Assembly (NCBI GenBank): GCA_002728855.1
Contig: PBWA01000007.1
Span: 86,792-130,182 of the forward strand
Direction: 5' to 3'
From: Flavobacteriaceae bacterium
GTDB lineage: Bacteria > Bacteroidota > Bacteroidia > Flavobacteriales > Flavobacteriaceae
Length of the DNA stretch: 43,391 nt
Shown here: positions 1-6,623 of the stretch, in pieces
Position numbering within the stretch: position 1 is the stretch's first letter
How the letters are laid out: the number at the start of each line of letters is the position of its first letter
Program-made: the position numbers and the translations under genes
Notes under the pieces: generated by a model
Seen by the model: only the letters and a program-made list of their open reading frames with translations
Told to the model about the DNA's origin: nothing
Database searches by the model: none

Positions 1-1
1 T

Positions 2-124
2 ATTAAAGAAAATAGGATTGATAGTGTTATGCCGAGTCTAAGAAATAAACTTAAAAATATTTACAAAAGATCTGATAAAAGTTTATACTCACATAATGTT
101 TCATCTAAAAAATTAGTTGATTAA
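2..124 (+). CDS. C-terminal end of an unidentified gene (cut by window edge)
   Basis: Frame 2 on the plus strand is open from the window edge for 40 codons and ends with TAA at 122-124. The residues are basic and polar (it ends SSKKLVD) with no motif I recognise. Forty open codons in such AT-rich DNA is suggestive but not proof of coding. The minus-strand frames here contain stops. If real, it converges on the repeat-protein gene at 330-662, with about 205 bases of non-coding DNA between them. I cannot assign a function from this fragment. Confidence 0.45.
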   Translation: MKENRIDSVMPSLRNKLKNIYKRSDKSLYSHNVSSKKLVD

Positions 125-213
125 ATTTGTGTCTCAATAATGAAAAATATCTCTTTTTTTTCTTTTTTTACTATTTATCTCAAGATAATGTTTTCAACAC
201 TTTTTATAAATCT

Positions 214-314
214 TTCTACATTACCCTAAATGTTGCTGTCAGATGACATTGGCCAGGCGCTCCTAATTATCAAACATAATTTCTTCAAAAAATGTTTTTA
301 GATTATATTAGGGT
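214..314. repeat. Intergenic inverted repeat around a small GC-richer patch
   Basis: The stretch 125-329 has no convincing reading frame. Within it ACCCTAA (223-229) and TTAGGGT (308-314) form a 7-bp inverted repeat about 80 bases apart. Between them lies an unusually GC-rich patch (about 232-265) that contains TGTCAGATGACA (237-248), a near-palindrome with 5-bp arms. It could be the folded 3' end of a transcript, a small RNA or a protein-binding site. I see no T-run that would make it a clear terminator. Confidence 0.3.
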
Positions 315-329
315 GTATCCTTTATAAAA

Positions 330-662
330 TTAATAGAGGAGATGTTTCTTAGAATTATTTCTCCAACCAGCCTGAGATCGATACTCAACAAAATAGATTT
401 TCAAATCGGCTTGAGATGAGTAATCAACAAAATAGATCTTTTTATCTGCTTGAGATGAATAATCAACAAAAAACCATAATCCTTCATTTCCTTTTACCTG
501 TGATGAATAATCAACCTTGTAAACTTTAAGATCTGCTTGAGATGAATAATCAACAACATATACCTTAACATCAGCTTGAGATGAATAATCTACCGAATAC
601 ATTTTTTGAGAATATGCGATACTTGAGCAAAGAAAAAAAATTAATAATATTTTTTTCATCAT
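330..662 (-). CDS. Small exported repeat protein, DUF6150 (Septknot)-like
   Basis: This 110-residue protein has a signal peptide (basic MMKK, hydrophobic core, likely cleavage after residue 18 or 19 near AYSQ). The rest is six imperfect copies of a unit starting VDYSSQAD, with a usual period of 13 residues (one copy has 16). Each copy alternates a Y-x-S-Q turn with a V/I-Y strand, and the last copy is degenerate (VEYRSQAGW). The pattern matches what I recall as DUF6150, a small Bacteroidota family of unknown function. Translation could start at either of two adjacent ATGs. It lies downstream of the ATP synthase operon on the same strand but is separated by a probable weak terminator, so it is probably its own unit. 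Location (periplasm or outside) is inferred from the signal peptide. Confidence 0.8.
   Translation of the reverse strand: MMKKILLIFFLCSSIAYSQKMYSVDYSSQADVKVYVVDYSSQADLKVYKVDYSSQVKGNEGLWFFVDYSSQADKKIYFVDYSSQADLKIYFVEYRSQAGWRNNSKKHLLY
364..600 (-). repeat. Tandem repeats encoding VDYSSQAD units
   Basis: At the DNA level the plus strand shows recurring copies of CTTGAGATGAATAATC with a few substitutions, normally 39 bases apart. They encode the six protein repeats. Several copies are identical over 16 bases, so the array may have expanded recently or be kept alike by recombination. Confidence 0.8.
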
Positions 663-679
663 TTAGCTTATATATAATA

Positions 680-700
680 AAAGAGGCAAAAACCATGCCT
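680..700 (-). terminator. Weak intrinsic terminator downstream of atpG
   Basis: Read on the minus strand, AGGCA - seven-base loop - TGCCT (arms 696-700 and 684-688) is followed by CTTTTATT. It lies about 35 bases past the atpG stop and just before the next minus-strand gene. The stem is only 5 bp, so strength is doubtful. It is one of the few hairpins with a T-rich tail that I found here. Confidence 0.35.
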
Positions 701-732
701 GATTTTTAAAGTATATTTAATATTTAGAAAAT

Positions 733-1596
733 CTAATTGTTTAAGGCCTCTGCTCCCCCAACAATTTCAAGTATTTCATTTGTTATCGATGCTTGTCTAG
801 CTTTATTATAAGTTAGCTTTAATTCGTCTCTGAGTTCAGTAGCATTGTCTGTTGCTTTATGCATAGCAGTCATGCGGGCCCCATGCTCACTCGCGAAAGA
901 ATCTCTTAGAGATTTATAAAATTTAACTTTTAAAGATTTTGGAATTAAGCTTTTTAAAATTTCCGTCTCAGAAGGTTCAAAAAAGGTATCAAAATTTTTA
1001 ATCTCTGTTTTTTCTATAATTTTTTCTACAGGCAAAAAATTATCAACTTCAACAAGCTGAGTTGCGGCATTTTTAAAACGATTATAAATTAATATAATTT
1101 TATTGTATTCTTTTTCTCTATAAGATTCCATAATTAGATCTGATACAGTTTCAGAGTTTTCAAAATTAAGATTATCAAAAAGATCATCATGCCTGCCTTT
1201 CAAATGAATCGATTTAGAAAGAATATCACCACCCTTTTTCCCTATGGAAAGAACCTCAACTGTTTTATCTTTAAAAGCAGTCTGTTTCAAACGGAGAGTC
1301 TCTTTTATAATATTTGAATTAAACGCACCACACAACCCTCTATTAGATGTAATTGGAACAATGAGGATCTTATTTGATTCATTAGTTCTAAAATATTCAT
1401 TATTTTCAATCCCTCCTGATCCGCTGGAAAGAACTCCTATAAGTTCATCCAACTTTTCAGAATAAGGTTTCAAAGCTGTAATAGCATCTTGAGCCTTTTT
1501 CAACTTGGCAGCAGAAACCATTTTCATAGCACTAGTTATCTGCATAGTTGAAGAGACAGATGTAATTCTATTTCTTATCTCTTTTAAATTAGCCAT
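733..1596 (-). CDS. atpG: F1Fo ATP synthase subunit gamma
   Basis: Central rotor shaft of F1, coupling proton flow through the c-ring to ATP synthesis in alpha3beta3. The 287-residue protein has the usual N-terminal coiled-coil helix (IRNRITSVSSTMQITSAMKM), the middle SNRGLCGAFN motif, and the C-terminal helix ending ITNEILEIVGGAEAL, which inserts into the hexamer. Length fits the family. It is the last gene of the atp operon and starts 5 bases after the atpA stop. The catalytic beta and the epsilon subunit genes are not nearby, as is usual in Flavobacteriia. Confidence 0.98.
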   Translation of the reverse strand: MANLKEIRNRITSVSSTMQITSAMKMVSAAKLKKAQDAITALKPYSEKLDELIGVLSSGSGGIENNEYFRTNESNKILIVPITSNRGLCGAFNSNIIKETLRLKQTAFKDKTVEVLSIGKKGGDILSKSIHLKGRHDDLFDNLNFENSETVSDLIMESYREKEYNKIILIYNRFKNAATQLVEVDNFLPVEKIIEKTEIKNFDTFFEPSETEILKSLIPKSLKVKFYKSLRDSFASEHGARMTAMHKATDNATELRDELKLTYNKARQASITNEILEIVGGAEALNN

Positions 1597-1601
1597 AAGT
1601 G

Positions 1602-3179
1602 TTATTCAAAAAGTTTTGCAGTTTCTTTAGCAACCTTTTCTAATGTAGAAATTACTTTATCAGTCAAATTGCCCGATTTAAGATCCTCTAATACAGGTTT
1701 ATGCTTCGATGATAATGTTTCTAAATACATCGCCTCAAATTCTTTTACTTTAGATACTGGAACATTAGATATCAAATTGTTAGTACCAACATAAATAGAA
1801 GCTATCTGATTCTCAATTTTAAAAGGATCATTAACCGATTGCTTCAAAATTTCAACATTGCGTTTTCCCTTTTCAATAACATTCATTGTTGCCGCATCTA
1901 GATCAGATCCGAATTTTGCAAAAGCTTCTAATTCTCTATATTGCGCCTGATCTAATTTTAGGGTACCAGAAACTTTTTTCATGGATTTAATTTGTGCAGA
2001 GCCACCAACTCTGGAAACAGATATACCAACGTTAATAGCGGGTCGAACTCCTGAGTTAAATAAGTCAGATTCTAAAAATATTTGCCCATCAGTAATAGAT
2101 ATAACATTTGTCGGTATATAAGCTGATACATCCCCTGCCTGAGTCTCAATAATTGGAAGGGCAGTGAGGGAACCTCCCCCTTTAACTTTATTTTTTAATC
2201 CTTTTGGGAGATCATTCATGTTTTTAGCAACTGAATCATCTGCAATAACTTTCGCTGCTCTTTCCAGAAGACGAGAATGAAGATAAAATACATCTCCAGG
2301 ATACGCCTCCCTTCCAGGAGGTCTTCTTAAAAGAAGAGATACCGCCCTGTAAGCAACTGCTTGCTTAGAAAGATCATCGTATATAACTAATGCAGGTCTT
2401 CCTGTATCTCTAAAATACTCTCCTATAGATGCTCCTGCAAATGGTGCGTATACTTGCATTGGAGCAGGATCAGATGCATTAGCAGCAACAATAGTAGTAT
2501 AGGCTAAAGCTCCTTTATCTTCCAATACTTTTGCAATAGCAGCAACCGTTGAAGCTTTTTGTCCAATTGCAACATAAATACAATATACTGGTTCTCCTGA
2601 GTCATAAAACTGCTTTTGATTTAAGATAGTATCAATACAAACAGTAGTTTTTCCTGTCTGTCTATCACCAATAACAAGCTCTCTTTGCCCCCGGCCAATA
2701 GGTATCATAGCATCTATTGCTTTAATTCCTGTTTCCATTGGCTCAGCAACAGGTTCTCTAAAAATAACACCCGGTGCTTTCCTTTCTAAAGGCATTTCAA
2801 CAGTAGGGCCTTTTATTGGTCCCTTACCATCTATTGGATGGCCTAGAGTATCTACAACACGTCCAATAATATTTTCGCCAACATTAATTGATCCAATCCT
2901 ATTGGTTCTTTTAACTACATCCCCTTCCTTGATTGATTTTGATGCCCCTAGTAAAACAACTCCTACATTGTCTTCTTCTAGATTCAAAACCATTCCAGAC
3001 ATTCCGTTTTCAAAGGAAACAAGTTCGCCATATTGGGCATTGGTTAATCCATAAATTCTCGCTATCCCGTCACCAACTTCAATGACATTTCCAACCTCAT
3101 CAAGAGAAGCTGAATCATCAAAATCTGACAATTGTTTTTTTAATAAAGCTGAAATTTCAGCTGGCTTTAGTTCTGACAT
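1602..3179 (-). CDS. atpA: F1Fo ATP synthase subunit alpha
   Basis: Non-catalytic nucleotide-binding subunit of the F1 head. The 525-residue protein has the N-terminal beta-barrel, Walker A GDRQTGKT at residues 171-178, Walker B-like ALVIYDDL at 263-270, and the alpha signature [17 protein letters not shown] containing the arginine that reaches the beta catalytic site. The C-terminal helical domain is complete. ATG start at 3179, 11 bases after the atpH stop. It can only form an active F1 with beta, which must be encoded elsewhere. Confidence 0.99.
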   Translation of the reverse strand: MSELKPAEISALLKKQLSDFDDSASLDEVGNVIEVGDGIARIYGLTNAQYGELVSFENGMSGMVLNLEEDNVGVVLLGASKSIKEGDVVKRTNRIGSINVGENIIGRVVDTLGHPIDGKGPIKGPTVEMPLERKAPGVIFREPVAEPMETGIKAIDAMIPIGRGQRELVIGDRQTGKTTVCIDTILNQKQFYDSGEPVYCIYVAIGQKASTVAAIAKVLEDKGALAYTTIVAANASDPAPMQVYAPFAGASIGEYFRDTGRPALVIYDDLSKQAVAYRAVSLLLRRPPGREAYPGDVFYLHSRLLERAAKVIADDSVAKNMNDLPKGLKNKVKGGGSLTALPIIETQAGDVSAYIPTNVISITDGQIFLESDLFNSGVRPAINVGISVSRVGGSAQIKSMKKVSGTLKLDQAQYRELEAFAKFGSDLDAATMNVIEKGKRNVEILKQSVNDPFKIENQIASIYVGTNNLISNVPVSKVKEFEAMYLETLSSKHKPVLEDLKSGNLTDKVISTLEKVAKETAKLFE

Positions 3180-3190
3180 TTTATTCTTTT

Positions 3191-3727
3191 TTATGTTTTA
3201 ACTAGTTCTCTTTTTAAGACATTCAACCGATTAGATAAACTTGCATTATACTGCAAATCGCCAACTCTGAGTATAAAGCCTCCCAGAATTTTCGGGTCAA
3301 TAATCTTCTTTAACTTTATTTTAAATGATGTCAACTGGTCTGCTTTTTTTATAATTTCCTTTTCAGATTCAGCCGATAATGGTAAGGCAGAAATAATTGT
3401 TGCCGGGACAATTCCTTTGTTCTTATTATAAAGCTCTATGAATTTGTTTACTATCATTTTTAAAAAGACTTCTCTCTTATTTTTAATTAATAATTCCAAT
3501 AAATTATTTGTTTCTTTTGAAAAACTTTTAAATAAGTTTTCTTTTATTTTTAGTTTTTTTTCTACACTTAAGATTGGATCTGAAAAAAAATTATCTAAGT
3601 TAGAGTGCTTATCTACTGCCAAATATAGTTGCTTCATTTCTTGAGCAAGTTTTTCTTCTTTTTTGCATTCTAATGCATACTGAAGAAAAGCTTTGGCGTA
3701 TCTTGAAACAACTTTAGTTGATTTCAT
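3191..3727 (-). CDS. atpH: F1Fo ATP synthase subunit delta
   Basis: Peripheral-stalk cap joining b subunits to the top of F1. The 178-residue, mostly helical protein starts [15 protein letters not shown], the typical OSCP/delta N-terminal helix, and near the C-terminus has the conserved region around [21 protein letters not shown]. Length is normal. The start ATG is one base past the atpF stop codon, indicating tight translational linkage. Lysine-rich composition follows the AT bias of the genome. Confidence 0.96.
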   Translation of the reverse strand: MKSTKVVSRYAKAFLQYALECKKEEKLAQEMKQLYLAVDKHSNLDNFFSDPILSVEKKLKIKENLFKSFSKETNNLLELLIKNKREVFLKMIVNKFIELYNKNKGIVPATIISALPLSAESEKEIIKKADQLTSFKIKLKKIIDPKILGGFILRVGDLQYNASLSNRLNVLKRELVKT

Positions 3728-3728
3728 A

Positions 3729-4232
3729 TTATTTCTTTATAGAGAGTTCCTTCAATAATTCCTTTACCATCTTGTCTTGAGTCTTCTTATCCTTCAATTC
3801 TTTTTTTATGATTTTTTCAGCTATTTCAATTGAAAACTCTGCTACCTGGTTTTTGATGTCCCTAACAAAAGATTTTTTTTCATTATCAATTCTTTCCTGA
3901 ACATCTTTTAAGATTTTCTCGGCTTCCATACTTGCTTCCTTTTTTGCGGATTCAACTATTTCAAGGCCCTTATTTTTAGCGTCCTTTAGAAGATTGTCTC
4001 TTTCAATTTTAGCTTCTTGTAAAATCTTCTGATTATCTTCTTTTAGAGATTGCATTTGCTTTTTTGCTTCTTCAGCAGATGAAAGCGCCTCCTTTATTGA
4101 ATTCTCTCGCTCATTGACAGAGTCGAGAATAGGCTTCCAAGCAAATTTTTTAAGTAAAAATATAAGCCCTAAAAAAATAAGGAGTTGCCAAAAAAATAAT
4201 CCAAAAGAAAACTCACTAATTAGTTTTTCCAT
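3729..4232 (-). CDS. atpF: F1Fo ATP synthase subunit b
   Basis: Membrane anchor and stator stalk. The 167 residues consist of one N-terminal transmembrane helix (about residues 10-28, FFWQLLIFLGLIFLLKKFAW) with the family WKPIL junction, then a long charged helix expected to form the right-handed coiled-coil dimer. There is a single b-type gene, so the stalk is probably a homodimer. It lies 29 bases downstream of atpE in the operon. Confidence 0.96.
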   Translation of the reverse strand: MEKLISEFSFGLFFWQLLIFLGLIFLLKKFAWKPILDSVNERENSIKEALSSAEEAKKQMQSLKEDNQKILQEAKIERDNLLKDAKNKGLEIVESAKKEASMEAEKILKDVQERIDNEKKSFVRDIKNQVAEFSIEIAEKIIKKELKDKKTQDKMVKELLKELSIKK

Positions 4233-4261
4233 TTTTAATAAATCTCTAAAATAATTATCTG

Positions 4262-4453
4262 TTATAGAACAAACATTGCTGCAAAACCAATACCTTCTAC
4301 AAGAGCAGCAATAATTAACATAGCTGTCTGTATCTTACCATAGGCTTCTGGTTGTCTACCTATAGCCTCCATAGCTCCTCTACCGATGCCTCCTAATCCG
4401 ATACCTACACCTATTACTATTAAACCTCCTCCTACAATTGCTGGAATTTCCAT
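4262..4453 (-). CDS. atpE: F1Fo ATP synthase subunit c
   Basis: Proteolipid that forms the rotor ring. The 63 residues make two transmembrane helices joined by the polar loop with the conserved RQPEA (33-37). The ion-binding carboxylate is Glu53 in ALVEGIGFA. The neighbouring residue is Gly, not Ser/Thr, and helix 1 lacks the glutamine of Na+-type rings, so a proton-driven ring is the better reading (inference from motif). The glycine-rich helix 1 is typical. ATG start at 4453. Confidence 0.98.
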   Translation of the reverse strand: MEIPAIVGGGLIVIGVGIGLGGIGRGAMEAIGRQPEAYGKIQTAMLIIAALVEGIGFAAMFVL

Positions 4454-4496
4454 ATTTATTATTTATTTAAATTAAACATTCATTTTATACTTGATC

Positions 4497-5576
4497 TTAA
4501 TGATCATGTTCTTCTTCTACAGCAAAACCAAAATATAATGCTGATAATATTGTAAAAATATATGCTTGCAAAAGTGCAACTAATATTTCAATTATAGAAA
4601 TAAAAAATGCTAATGCAAATGACAAACTTGATCCCAGCCAATTTCTAAAAATAAATATCATCGAAATCAATGTCATCATTGTAATATGCCCCGCTGTAAT
4701 ATTGGCATACAATCTAATCATTAGAGTAAACGGTTTAATAAAAACCCCCAATAATTCTATAGGGGCCATAATTAGTTTCATGTACAGGGGCATTCCCGGC
4801 ATCCAAAAGATATGTTTCCAATAATAAGTTGTACCACTTACAGTTGTAATTATAAAAGTTATCAAAGCTAAGCAAAATGTAACGGCTATATTTCCCGTAA
4901 CATTTATTCCTAATGGTGTAAGGCCAATCATATTGCAAAACCAAATAAAAAAGAAAAGAGTTAATAAAAAACTCATATATCTTTTATAATGTTTTTGTCC
5001 AATATTGGGTATGGCAATTTCATCTCTAATATATATGACTATTGGCTCAAAAAATCTTCCAATACCTTTTGCGACTAATCCATTTTTTGAGTAGGATCTT
5101 GCTAAGCTTTTGAAAAGTATAAACATTAAAAAAGAAACAAGAATCATACTAACTACACTTTTTGTAATTGAAAAATCTAATGGAGCAATATTAGTAGGAT
5201 ATCCTTTTTCATCATAATTAATAGTTCCATTAATGTCAGTTAAATAAATCTTACCATGATATAGTCTATAAAATTTTTCACCTACTTTAGCTAAAGACTC
5301 TCCATGACTAAATTTAGATGATGAAAAAATTTTAATGCCATCGTCCCAGATAATAACAGGGAGTGGTATTCCTATATAAACTTTTCCCCCATTTACCTCA
5401 TCTGTATATGATAATAAACTAAAATCGTGAGAATCTTTAACATGATGTAAAATATACTCTGTTAACTCTTCTTTTAAATTTTTAGATTTAGTCTCGTCAC
5501 CCTTAGCAAATAAATCTATGGAATTAGTTAGAAGAATAAGAAGGCTGAAAAGAAGTAAAACCTTTGTTTTTATAAT
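4497..5576 (-). CDS. atpB: F1Fo ATP synthase subunit a, full length with a non-canonical start
   Basis: Stator channel subunit. The first Met in frame is at 5147, but that would remove the first 143 residues. The frame stays open upstream to a TAA at 5577-5579, giving 359 residues and the N-terminal extension typical of Bacteroidota: a signal-peptide-like stretch (KVLLLFSLLILL, ending near FAKG), then an exported segment with IPLPVIIWDDG and ITKSVVSM leading into the first transmembrane helix. The essential arginine is in FTLMIRLYANI. No ATG, GTG or TTG occurs in the extension before the signal peptide. The only plausible starts are ATT (5576) or ATA (5573). A promoter-like TAAATTTG ends 25 bases upstream of the ATT. 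An ATG lost to a sequencing error cannot be excluded. Confidence 0.9.
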   Translation of the reverse strand: MIKTKVLLLFSLLILLTNSIDLFAKGDETKSKNLKEELTEYILHHVKDSHDFSLLSYTDEVNGGKVYIGIPLPVIIWDDGIKIFSSSKFSHGESLAKVGEKFYRLYHGKIYLTDINGTINYDEKGYPTNIAPLDFSITKSVVSMILVSFLMFILFKSLARSYSKNGLVAKGIGRFFEPIVIYIRDEIAIPNIGQKHYKRYMSFLLTLFFFIWFCNMIGLTPLGINVTGNIAVTFCLALITFIITTVSGTTYYWKHIFWMPGMPLYMKLIMAPIELLGVFIKPFTLMIRLYANITAGHITMMTLISMIFIFRNWLGSSLSFALAFFISIIEILVALLQAYIFTILSALYFGFAVEEEHDH

Positions 5577-5601
5577 TTAAAATTTAAAAGTTTGTCGCCT
5601 G

Positions 5602-5609
5602 CAAATTTA
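5602..5609 (-). promoter_or_regulatory. Bacteroidota -7 element upstream of atpB
   Basis: TAAATTTG on the minus strand is an exact match to the Bacteroidota sigma-A -7 consensus TAnnTTTG. It lies in the 77-base gap between the DUF6168 gene and the full-length atpB frame and would start transcription about 20 bases before the ATT. I see no good TTTG -33 box at 19-20 bases. It may be an internal promoter for atpBEFHAG. Confidence 0.5.
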
Positions 5610-5653
5610 ATTTTTTTTAATCAAAAAATTCTTTTGAACCAGATTTTTCTTTA

Positions 5654-6031
5654 TTAAAAATTTTTTAATAACATCATTAAGCTATAGGTCTCAAAAATTA
5701 AAGAAACTGAATAAGGGATAAAAAAGGAAAAGAACTCTAAATTTTCAATTATGCCATCTGATGAAAGGAAGGGGTGAAAAAAAATAAAAAAAACAGAAAA
5801 CTTTACTAAACTTCCTAATAAAAATATCCATGCTATATAAATACTTCTTTTTTTTAAATTGTAATGGAGTATGAAATATATGATAGCTGTAATAAATGTA
5901 TTGAAAAGATATGCCTGAATTATCATATCATCCCATAGATTGTTCGCTGTAAATTTCAATAAAGAAATGTGAATTAAAAAAGTAATGGTTAGAGTAAAAA
6001 TTAATCCTAAGCAAAAACTTTTAATCTCCAT
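5654..6031 (-). CDS. DUF6168-like four-helix membrane protein of the atp operon
   Basis: The 125-residue protein is almost entirely hydrophobic, with four predicted transmembrane helices (about residues 6-28, 38-58, 65-88 and 98-120). I recognise it by position and pattern as the DUF6168 protein found between AtpZ and subunit a in Flavobacteriia. A role like AtpI (c-ring assembly or ion supply) is inferred from its place in the operon, not shown by motifs. ATG start at 6031, six bases after the atpZ stop. Confidence 0.75.
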   Translation of the reverse strand: MEIKSFCLGLIFTLTITFLIHISLLKFTANNLWDDMIIQAYLFNTFITAIIYFILHYNLKKRSIYIAWIFLLGSLVKFSVFFIFFHPFLSSDGIIENLEFFSFFIPYSVSLIFETYSLMMLLKNF

Positions 6032-6037
6032 ATTAAA

Positions 6038-6238
6038 CTAAAAATTCTTTGTTTGCTTTTTTATCATAAAGATAACCGAAATAACTCCTATTACTGAACA
6101 AATAAAAGTAGGAATCTTTTTATCTGTGTAAATCTTTGACTCTATCCAAAAACCCAATGAAACCATTAGGTACATTACGATAGCAATTTGGATAAATAAA
6201 CTAGAGAAAATAAGCCATTTATTAGGCTGTCTTTTCAT
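6038..6238 (-). CDS. atpZ: AtpZ/AtpI family ATP synthase accessory protein
   Basis: The 66-residue protein has two transmembrane helices (about 9-30 and 42-59) with a short polar loop containing DKKIPTF. This matches AtpZ, which with AtpI assists c-ring assembly and perhaps Mg/Ca transport. The start overlaps the end of the bactofilin gene by 17 bases and DUF6168 follows after 6 bases, so the three are read from one transcript ahead of atpB. Confidence 0.8.
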   Translation of the reverse strand: MKRQPNKWLIFSSLFIQIAIVMYLMVSLGFWIESKIYTDKKIPTFICSVIGVISVIFMIKKQTKNF

Positions 6239-6623
6239 GATCTTTGTTAATCTTCGGGAGAATTTTTATATCATCAGATAATTCATCTTTTTTCATCCTG
6301 CATTTTGCATTTAGAGAGGCTCCAGATTCTACAATTAATTTTCCGATTGTAACTTCTCCCTCAACTATAGCTGTGCTTCTAAGATTAATACTCCCAGCAA
6401 CATTTATTTTACCCTTTATTTTTCCTTCAATATCAGCACTTTCGCAATTAATTGTTCCATCAATTAATCCCTCTTTACCCACGACAATTTTGCCTTTAAT
6501 CTTAATTGAACCTTCTAAAATACCATCAACTCTAAAATCCCCAGATGAAACAATTTCTCCTTTTAAACTGGTTGTATTTTCTATCCGACTATATTGCCCT
6601 GCAAAATCATTGTTTCTTGACAT
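6222..6623 (-). CDS. Bactofilin family cytoskeletal protein
   Basis: The 133-residue protein is a polymer-forming bactofilin. The core (about residues 18-110) is a right-handed beta-helix with short repeated rungs rich in G, V and I (GEIVSSGDFRVDGILEGSIK, then KIVVGKEGLIDGTI and similar), flanked by polar tails. These proteins form nucleotide-free filaments on the inner membrane and often organise envelope growth or peptidases. The gene overlaps sprE upstream and atpZ downstream by 17 bases each, an arrangement I recall from other Flavobacteriia. Confidence 0.93.
   Translation of the reverse strand: MSRNNDFAGQYSRIENTTSLKGEIVSSGDFRVDGILEGSIKIKGKIVVGKEGLIDGTINCESADIEGKIKGKINVAGSINLRSTAIVEGEVTIGKLIVESGASLNAKCRMKKDELSDDIKILPKINKDHEKTA

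Noticed and set aside
4497-5147. atpB as a 216-residue gene starting at the internal ATG
   Set aside because: The frame is open and family-like for 143 more codons, including a signal peptide and the exported segment, so the short form is a truncated call.
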